This document shows positions 53,201-63,703 of a DNA stretch of 64,000 nt, piece by piece (position 1 is the first letter of the stretch; each line of letters begins with the position of its first letter). This DNA comes from Cheiracanthium punctorium. Lineage: Eukaryota > Arthropoda > Arachnida > Araneae > Cheiracanthiidae. The stretch is taken from positions 62,001-126,000 of the forward strand of contig JAWZYV010000069.1 in assembly GCA_038373885.1 (NCBI GenBank), written 5' to 3'. The position numbers were made by a program, and so were the translations under genes. The notes under the pieces were generated by a model, which was given only the letters and a program-made list of their open reading frames with translations, did no database searches and was not told where the DNA came from.

Positions 53201-56200
53201 AATGCATATTCCATTGTGACTATTTAATAAACTTCCGATTATGAAACATTCGTATGAAAATGTAATTAGTAAAAAAAAGAATTAGCAAGATAATATATTA
53301 GCTAGCCAGATTAGAATCATGTCTAAAACAATACGCGTTTTATTTCAACTTTGTCTTGTAGTAGCTTGTTGCATGTTCGGAACTGACTCACTCAAACTTT
53401 TTACAATGTACAGTGTAGTATCATTTATACGACGACAAATGGACACCTAAAAACGTATCATAAACGATAACAGTGTGTAATCGATTTTCACTTCTAAAAC
53501 TAGAACTAAATGTGTTCCCACTTAATTTTCATGTTCAACGTGTTGATTTAAATAAATTTATAAAATGAACAAACGAAAACAAACAAATGGCCAAAAAAAG
53601 TAAGCAATTTAAATGTACGCACCTTTATTTTTCTTTTGGTGCACCAAATTTGTTTTTTTAACTTGAATCATTTTACGTATGTTAACAGAAATAATTTTTT
53701 ATGGTTGTTTGACATGATTTCTGACGTCCAGTTGTAGTATGAATCGGGTAAAACTTTTCATTGAAAAAAAAAAAGTTTTGTCTGTGTAGTCTTGTTTTAT
53801 GTTACTAAAAATAAGTTTTCCCAACTGCTTAAAAACTTCATTAAAAAATTATTTTTTATTACTTATAGTAGTGGCAGTTAATCGTTAAAAAGTAGCATTC
53901 GAAATGCATGAAATTATAGGCATTTTTGAGGATGTATAAATAGAGTTCGTTATGGTGTTTTCTGAGTAAAACTTTTTGTTTTTTTAATTAAAATTTATAA
54001 GCATTTTTAAAATTCATACTTTTTCAAAGGATACGTTTTTACATGCCTTTCAGTTAAATACCCTTATTTAAAACTTGAAGTCCAAATTCAAAGCAAGTTT
54101 GCTTATAAAACCAAATCTTAGACATCACGTATCCATCACCACACATCACGAATTCCATAAGCAAAAATAAGCCATTATCATAATGTGTTTGGTTTAGATG
54201 TGAACAAATATGATTAAAACGTTTAGATGTCATCTCATACTAAGTTCGAATTGTAAATGTAATGTGGCATCATGAAATGAATTTCTTAGATAAAGTGCTT
54301 GTTTAATGAAATAAATTTTTAGCATGCAGTGTTGGAAAATATGGAGAAAACTGCCAACGAGACTGTCCTTGCGAGAATGGAGCAACTTGTGATCACATCA
54401 GTGGAGCTTGTATATGTGGCCCTGGCTGGAGTGGTACCTATTGCGAGAAACCTTGTCCTAGAGGATATCACGGTATCGAATGCAGAAATACGTGCGACTG
54501 TGGTCATGGTATATCATGCCACCCAGAAACGGGACTTTGTCATTGTCCTCCAGGGAAGCATGGGGCTAAGTGCCTCAAAAGTAAGTAACAAATTACCCTT
54601 GAAACCTTTGCATCGGACATCATCCTATAGACATATTTATTGGCATTGTTAGCAGTTCGTTAGTGGAGTTGTAAATGACAAATGTACTAATAGCAGTGCA
54701 TAACCGAAGTATTTCTTCATATTCTGCATTTCCATGCTCCTTTCCTTTTCTTTTAGTATGTCGTTTTATATGATTAAAAATTGTGCATGTGAAGGATTTT
54801 CTTGAAAGTTCTGGAAACTAAACGTTATTTTTCAAAGCTTGAGATGAACTTCGCTGGATGTGTCATACAAGAAAGTTAAAATAATAATAATACCTATTTA
54901 AAGCTTTAACTGGATTGTCAAGAAAAAATCCCCAATATCACATTGTCAAAGATACGAGGTGTTTTTAATTTTTTTCTCCCAAAAGCATTTCACAACGGGC
55001 GATATATTTTGACTCTTGTGTATAATATGTAATTTTCTTATTACTTGAATTTATTTTATTAAATATTTTAGTTTTAGTTTTTGGCAAAATAAGTATATAG
55101 GTGCGATATCCAGCCTCAGACACTGACACTAATTGTATTTACTTTGATAAGATACTGGTTTGCTCAAAATCAAATCTTACGCCCATACTACTTCGCGTAA
55201 AGGTTTAACTTTAATTATTTTTTTAATAGTTAAAACAATTCTGCAGTGTAGCTTATAACGGTGCAATCCACTGCTGTTATTACATATTTTTAATATCATT
55301 TAATAAATAACATATCAAGGAATATATAAAGAAAACCTTTTGCGTAAATGCTTTTTTCCAAACACGTGATCTTCAAATAAAGTCTTCTTTTGGAATAGTA
55401 GGCTTTTAAAAGATGTGAAGTTCTTTCAAGGCAAGTACAGCAATGTTTCTTTACAAACAACACTGATAACTTTCTTTCGTTAATTTTTGGTTAGATTCAT
55501 TTACGAATATTTTTCTAGAAAATCGTGAACAAACTCAACAGTAAACGAACATTTGTAGTTAAAAGAATAAGTAAATTTTCAGCTGTTGCTTTAAATTTTT
55601 AAAAGTAACTTCCTTAAATTTATTTGATTATTTATTTGCTATCAATATTGTTTCTACTTGCAAAAAAATTTTTGTTTTTAACTGCTGTCACAAAATCAAG
55701 CCCTAAAACGCTTTTTCCTTCTGGCTTTAAACCAATCTTTGCTCTTCAGCTTGCCCTGCTGGTTTTTATGGAAATCACTGTCAAGAACGTTGCCAGTGTC
55801 AGAACGGTGCAGTTTGTGAGCCAAATGACGGCACGTGTCATTGTCTACCAGGATGGTATGGCGATGCGTGCCAGTTGGGTGAGTGGAACATTATTGGTGA
55901 ATACGAGTGGTGGTGAAACTGCATGACTTTTTGGATTTTCTACGCATGCTCGTGTGGGGCTTTTTCTCAGTCGGTGATGGTGATATTGCATGCTTTTGCG
56001 GATTTTTACGAACACTTGTGTGGTACTCTTTGTAACGACTCTATTGTGAATAATTATGATATTGCATGGCTATTTTGATATGTATGCATGCTAGTGAAGC
56101 GCTCGAGCCAATACTTCTTTTTAAGTGCTCTGAATTCAACTTAAGTGCCGTATCCAGAGTCAACTCTTACGGTTCTTGCAAAGACCTTTGCATTGAATGA

Positions 56201-59200
56201 ATATTAAATATGATTCTTGCTTTATATTCCATTTTTTTAATTAGTGGAAAAATTTTCGTTTTTTGAAAGATAACAGTACATGAGATGCATGTTTATCATA
56301 AATACTTGTGCTCATGCTTTCCTTGTCTTTATAATAAAAAAAATTATATATTATTCGTCTATCAATTATAATTTTTAATTAAATAGTAAAGGAAGTTAGA
56401 TGGGCATATCAGTATAATAATTTCAGTAACAAGACTATTTCCTTACATACCTAAAGCTTAAACTCATCCACTTACCTCTCTTTTTATAAGAACATACCTT
56501 GAAAATTCTCTGAATGAGAAAATTTTAAACATTTAATTTTGTAAGAACAAATTTTGAAAATTCTCTGAATGAAAAAATTTTAAACACTTATTTTTGAGAA
56601 TGAGGTTGATGTGAAGTTCTCACACTTACTCCCAATTAAAATATTTTTTAAAATTCTTTTTATCTTTCTCTTTACTTCTTAAAATTTACACTAAAAACAA
56701 TAAATGCTGAATTTTTCGAAAAAAGCAGAAAAGAATTCTAAACTAGATCTTTTAAAAAACACGTTCTTTAACTTGAGAGACGAGCCACTCATGTTGTATG
56801 GTGGATAAAGCACCATACTCCGGTTTCGTGTTCAACTCCCGGCGGCCTGGGTTCGATCCCCGGCTGGGCGTGGTTGTCATCTCCGTCCCTCCATAGGGGG
56901 CGACGTTGGTCCACCTACTAGAAGCCCCCATAATAAAGAGGCCAACAATCCCGGCCTGTTCTGGCCAAAACCTTCGAGGCAGGGGCCGGCCATTAGGAAA
57001 AAAAACTTGAGAGAAGAAACCCAAAACTAAATGTTTAATCAAGGTAGTTTGAAGTTATCTCTAACAGTCTGTTAACTAACTACTTTGGCACAGTCATCAA
57101 CAGCTGTATAATATTTTATATGGCCGTTTTGACAAATTTATGATTTCTGCACTGTTTTTATTAGCTACTATCAAGTATCTTACAAAAATGTCCATGTTTA
57201 AAAATACACTAAACATGCTATAACACAAGTATTTCTCTCAGAACATTTTCGGAGAAAGCAGTGGTGTATCTAACTCGAAAGAAAAAGACGGAACAAAATT
57301 GTGGTTCATTCAAGAACATTTTTGCAATTTTAATATACAGTGTGTCCCACTTAAATAAAGCCACCGTAATTGTGTGCCTTAACTGGATACGAAGCTTGGA
57401 ACGTACTTAGCTTGATAACGTATATGCATTAGACTAAAAAAATTCTAAAGTAACATTTTATTACACTAACTATACGTAACAAGTACACAAATTTAAAAAG
57501 AATAAGAACAAGAATTCTCGTGTGAGTTATAAAACATATTTAGGCTGCGGTTACGATGCAACACATGCATTCATAAAGTAATCCGGAGGATCCGTGATAT
57601 CGTCCCCACCCTGGTCAACCTCAAGAGGGATGACCGGCTGTACGAATCGAACAATGTTTTTATTCGTCGGCTCTGGAACAGATGGTATGGTTATTGGCTT
57701 CTGTCCGACAAGAAAATGAGCTGTAGTCAGAGTGTCTTTTTGACCTTCAATTCCATCTTTTTGATTTTCAATACCATGTTCGTACACTAAAGGTCTGCTA
57801 TTCAGTCCAGATTCCACTCTTACTAAGGACGTAGAAAGACTTTCCTTGTACAATGAAGCAGAACCGAGGAATTTTCCGACAGACCGAGGAAGACATATTT
57901 TCGTGAGTCTTTTCAATCTTTCCCACTAGCCTCCCCACCAAGCAGCACGTGGTATTATAAATTTCCTATCAACGAAGAAATGTTGAACTTCTGTCGATGT
58001 TAATGCGTTCCATAGAGATATCAGCTCTTTGCTGGCAGCTTGGCAGGTGGTGGCGTTTTCATGCAACACCACCACCAAGGATGCAAAGGATGTTTAGTAA
58101 TCCTCTTTGACCTACGAATCTTTGTAATGACATGAGGAATTTGCCTGTAGTGAGATCAAAAACAAGTTCTAGATGCAAAGCTAGAGTGGTTGAGCACGTA
58201 AAGAAAGCTATGTATGTAGTCTTCAAAGGTTTTAGATTTCGGACGTATACTGGATCTCTAAAATATATTCTAGAGGTAGCAAAAGATGTACAAGGAACAG
58301 CTCTTTCAGGAGGCAGAGAAGCTTCAATTTGGTTCAACTATTTTTCAATTGTATAATGAGCCCGTTTCGTCTTTTGAAAAAGGAACAACAGCTCCTGAAC
58401 ATTATCCACAAGCAAAGAATAGATTTCGCCAAATATCATCAAACCTGGAAGGACCAGTGGTCATAGGCTATATTCTCAGATGAAAATAACAATAATAATA
58501 ATTTGAATGGCCCACACTGCGTGGAGTTTTTTTGACATGACACAAGGAAATCTCCTTCAAAAGACAAGAAGGTAGAAGCTGATTATACGATGTAAAGAGG
58601 TTTTACCTGGTGGTAAACTGAACGAAACTTTGCTTTCAGGCTATATAAAAGCTACTGATTACTAAGAAATACTAGAAACCCATTTACTACTTACCCATTT
58701 TACTACTAATATATGGAGAATTAATGGCCGAAATTTGATTTTCCATCAGATCAACGCACCCATTCACGTTGCAAAATCCTCTTGAGAATGGTTTTTTAAT
58801 GATGGGGGTGTATGCCATGAAATGTGCTGCCCTATCCCCTTGATCTCAATCGCCAAGAAAATGCGTGGGGTATCCTCAGTAGGATAGATATGCAAGTGGC
58901 AGACACTCTCGGTCTGTAGCAGATAGGGAATGCAATCCCGCAAAAGCGGGATTGTATTCCCTATTAGCAGAATCGAAGGCCACCAACATTGAACACTGGG
59001 ATAGTATTGATATTTATGTCTTCCAAGGGCTGGGAATTAATATCCCACATCGACTATTCAAAATCATGTGCAAACATGGAAATATTTTGGCTCTTAACAA
59101 TACTGGCTATATTTCGGTGGGACACTTTTCTCCCTCTTCTTTTACACGCTTATTTTTTATCCCTGCCCAGGTAGGTCAGGAAGTGAGTTTTTCCCTTGTT

Positions 59201-62200
59201 AATACATATTTGTGTGTATTCCTAGTATATTTGATTCGTTCTTATTCGTTAGTTTTGTATCTAGTTACGGCACACAATTACGGGGGCTTTATTTCGGTAG
59301 AACACAGCGTACGTTTACATACTTTTCGTAGTTTTGCAAACGAGAAGCCTTTCTCGTCAATTGATGGAGTACAGCTCACGATGTAACCAGTTTATCTACT
59401 ATAAGAAAATCACTGCTATTTTTGAGCCAATTATTTATAATAGTGAGCCTGTTCTAATTTTCAGATCTACGGAGAGTGACAAAAGAAGGCTTAAGCCTTG
59501 CTTCCTCCTTACGTGTGTTTAAATTTCCTCTGAAAACTTTGGTTTCTAGGAAAAACTAATTCATGTTATTATATTTGGAATTATCTATTGTTTGCTGAAA
59601 ATAGATAATTAAATTAATTACTTAAATTTCATATTCTCAATGCTTTATTTTTTCACTAAAATTTCAAATCTATGACTAGCTGTATGCAAAAGCAAAGGAG
59701 TATAATTTGTCCTGAACTAATTCTTAAAACATTCCTCACGTGTATTCCATAACCATTAAAACATGTCAGAAGGCTAGGTAGAATAAAAGATAAGTCTAAA
59801 TGTTGGTACAAAACGCTCAAACTGTTTTAACTATTCTTTCCAGCATAAAAAGTAGAAAATGTTATTGTATCGTATGTAGAATTGCTAAGTATTTAATTTT
59901 TGTAATTTTTGTCATACAGATCCTTTGACATTAATTTCTTGTTCTAAATCTTCGAACTGTAGCTTGCCCTGTTGGAACATATGGATATGACTGCGAAGGA
60001 GTATGTCTTTGCCAAAATGATGCCAAATGCGATCCAAAGGATGGACGTTGCAAATGTCAGCCTGGTTATAGAGGGAAACACTGCGAAATGGGTACATATT
60101 TTTATTTAATACAGGTGTCTTATTTCTACATTCACCAAATAAATCTAATCACTTAAGTAGTTTGGACCTCAATCAGTTACGTAAAATATGTATTCTGAAA
60201 AGAACTTTTAAAACTGGAGTATTGCTGCAGCGTTTGAAGTTTTTTGAGAATTTTAAAGCGGTTGTTACAAAATTTTTAAAAAGCACAAGGTTAATATACA
60301 GAAAAGTTAATTTTTGACTCAGATTATTAAAGCAATAAATCCCTTGATGTGGGTGATATATCGATTAATTTTTATATTAAATTTATGCTCTACATCTATC
60401 TGGGACATTCACATGATTGATTTAGAACAAACTAATATCAGAAAAATTAATTTCCCGTTGGGGTTTTTTTATTAGTCTGTTACACAGTTGTTGCCAAACT
60501 TATGAAGCTTCTGTGCTACCATACCGTTTTTAAATCCTACTGTGTGCTACCAGCCAAAAGGACTACCAACTTTATAAAAAATCTTACATTTGTTTATTGC
60601 TTATAAGCTTACATATCTAGTAAATGTGAAATCAATTTTAACTAAACTGTAAATAACAAAATAATAATAATCTCACTGAAGAAATAAATTGAAGTATAAT
60701 TAGTAATAAATAACAAATGTAATAAGAGATTTTAATACTGGGAGAGTAGATAGTGGCTGCCATTCTAGTACAGTTGTTCAAGTGTTCATCATTGAGTCTG
60801 TTTCTGTACTTGTGTTGTTGATAAATTTCATACTGGAAAAAGAAATCTCACACAGATATGTAAAGCTGAACATTGCCTTCACTTTGAGACAAACCTGGAT
60901 CAAACTTGGGTGTTTTTCTTCAGGAACAAGAAGTCAAATATTTCCATAGCTTGATGACAGCAATTTTACAGATAAATAATTTTGAAAATCAGTCACTTCC
61001 AACTCAACTGCAGCATTGTCAAGTGGAGGAACTGGCGATCGACATTTTTGTGATCACTGCTGAAATTGCTGAATAAGCAACTCCAGTTTTGTTAACTCAA
61101 AATATTGTTAGCTCGGTTTTTAGACTCAATCCTCTCTTCTCATAAATGAGGAAGCTTTAATTTCAAAAATAGTTTTATTTTAATAATAGTAATAAAAATA
61201 ATTGTGTTTGATAGGTTATAGTTATTGCATTCCAGTAAATAATTTGTAATTTCAAAATATTCTCAAAAATTTCGCCCTCAATTTCCGAATTATATGCTAT
61301 ATTTTCCATCTTTAATTATGTCGACTAAAAAAAAAAAGAATGTTTTTTTAGTACATTTATACCAATTCTTGATAGTCTGAAAGTACGCTGTTTTGACATT
61401 ATGAAACTTAAAAACCATCGATGCAGCAAGGACTATGTTAATGTATAGTAGCTATTTCTGTACTCTCGAGATATATTGTAGGATCAATATTGACCTGTCG
61501 TAAGTAGTGTTATTATTCTTAAATCTACTTTCAGCTGCAAATGATAAGCATTTATTAAAAAAACAGCTGTTTTAAAGCATTTATATTAACTCTAGTAACA
61601 ATAAAGTTTAAAATATCTGATCCCCCCCCCAAATGGAAATTTATATACTCTACTGGTTTTTGTTGAGATAAGTACTTTTTAAACGCAAAATACTTGATTT
61701 TCCTTGAAAGCATTTTAAAATGGTGAAAATATTTATACGCTGTAATAATTGTTCATATTTTTCCACAGCGATCTGTTAGCCGATCTCTTTTTATTAGCTG
61801 AATCTTCGTCACACACTCTTCTTTCAAAATGCACAATCTGAAAACCTCTTATTTTGTTAATAAACTTTGAATCGACATTGTCGTTGTTTAATAAAACATA
61901 ATTCAGCATTGGTTGAATAACAAGTAGTTAGTCGTGCCTCTTTCTTTTGGAGGAGTGGGATTTGCATCATCTATTTGTTGGCCATCGGTAGAGTTTTAAT
62001 CATCTGTTCATTGTTTCAAAAAGAACTGTTGGTCGGTGAGCAATGCATTAGGTATGTTTCTTGAAAGTTAAATTCCTATTAGTTAAAACTTTTCAAAACA
62101 GACACAGCCTATTAAGTAAATTTTTGAACCAAAAATTTAAATTTAATATTTGGAAATATAGCATGTATATTTTGTAATCTATCAGTGAAATGCTATAATA

Positions 62201-63665
62201 ATTTTGAAAAAGAAGGATTCCTGTTTTTTTAGATTGCATTGTACTTTCAAGTATTATTTTAAATTTTATGCGTGTAAGTTTATAATACAACCTTATTCAG
62301 AAGTATGTTCTAGTACATGTTTCATTTTAAATCTATCTTGTGTGATGTACAAAAAGCAGCCCTCACAAATTATAAAATTCATCATGCGATAGCTTCATTG
62401 TACAACATTAATGTAGTACATGATTTTCATTTGATTTCGTATATGCTTTCTTAACTACCTAGACTACCGCATGAAAATCAGCATGCGTTTGTGAATGTAC
62501 AGCTCTGTACAGTTATGAACTCTAAAAGTCATCCAAGTGTGCATAAAGAACTGATAGCTTAATACGTCCATTTCAGTTTGCAAGCATGGATTCTTTGGCC
62601 TCCACTGTGCACAGATGTGCTTATGTAAAAAAGATGAGCCTTGTCATCACATCACTGGGGAATGCGAATGCCCAGCTGGTACCATGGGGAAAGGATGTGA
62701 ATTAAGTACGTATTTGGTGTTCTTAGTTATAATTTACTTAGTACCACACATTTAAGCTTTTCATAGGTTGATTTTATTTTGTAATAAAAAATAATATTTT
62801 AAGTAATTTTTTGCACTCAATTGACTGAGTGAGTCATAAGCTCGTGTAAATTTATAAAAAAGTGAAATTGGGATTCAGAAGTGCAGTTTGCAGGAAAAAG
62901 TTCAATTAATTTCATTTTTATTATTATTAATTATTTTTGGCATTAAAAATTAATTCAAAAGTTCATTATAGAGTGATGAAAACGACAGTAAATAGGATGT
63001 AATCTGCTCGTGCTCACTTTATTTCAATTCCAAAAGGCTGGATTGGACCACAGGACCACTTTCTATGCTGAGGCCAGTCACAATGTCTTTAAAATCTACG
63101 CAGGCAAATTTGGATGGACAACAATACGGCTTCAATTTGAAGCACGGTATATTTTTGATTTCAAATATCATCACTACCTACCATCAATCCACCGGTATTA
63201 AGGTCGAGTGATTGTGGGGGATCGCACAAACCAGTATACTCGATTGATTACTCCATATTCACTACACAGGTCAGCTTTACTACTAACGTTTTATTTCGTA
63301 AAAATAACATGATCACAATCGTCAATCGACAGAAGAAAACCACGTGCTTGATTGCTTTTTATGATTTTTTAAGTCTCACATTTGGCAACTGTAAATGGTA
63401 ACGGCGCCTTCTATAGGAAACGTTTTGAACTTTTTTTTTTTTTTTTTCCCAAAAAAAAAAAAAAAAAAATGTTTGGTAACAGGAATTTTGAAAGTTTTTT
63501 CCAACTTAAGATGCACCTGGCACATTTGCTTTCAGAGAAATTGTTTTTAATAATAATAAATATTTTATGCATATTTAAATTGGAAGCAATGTAAAAATTT
63601 CATCTTTATATATATATATATATATATAAAGATTATATATATATATATATATATAAAGAAATAAA

Positions 63666-63703
<38 letters not shown>

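Larger units (their letters stand above)
49496..54322 (+). other. Intron between exons 9 and 10
   Basis: 4.8 kb. It contains two MITE-like elements (50811-50948 and 50974-51692). The rest (49496-50800 and 51700-54322) is AT-rich with short T/A runs; I see no gene or clear repeat there. Confidence 0.7.
55879..59962 (+). other. Intron between exons 11 and 12
   Basis: 4.1 kb. It holds a SINE, a BEL/Pao remnant and a Tc1 remnant, annotated separately. I see nothing in 55879-56770, 57015-57550 and 59090-59962. Confidence 0.7.

Noticed and set aside
54329..54652. 107-codon plus-strand ORF over exon 10
   Set aside because: It is in a different frame from the cysteine-rich EGF reading and runs through the donor; a shadow of the real exon.
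55624..55926. 100-codon plus-strand ORF over exon 11
   Set aside because: Wrong frame for the EGF repeat and includes intron on both sides.
58952..59386. 144-codon ORF as a host gene
   Set aside because: Its first 45 residues match the C-terminus of a Tc1 transposase in continuation of the upstream remnant; the rest is low-information sequence.
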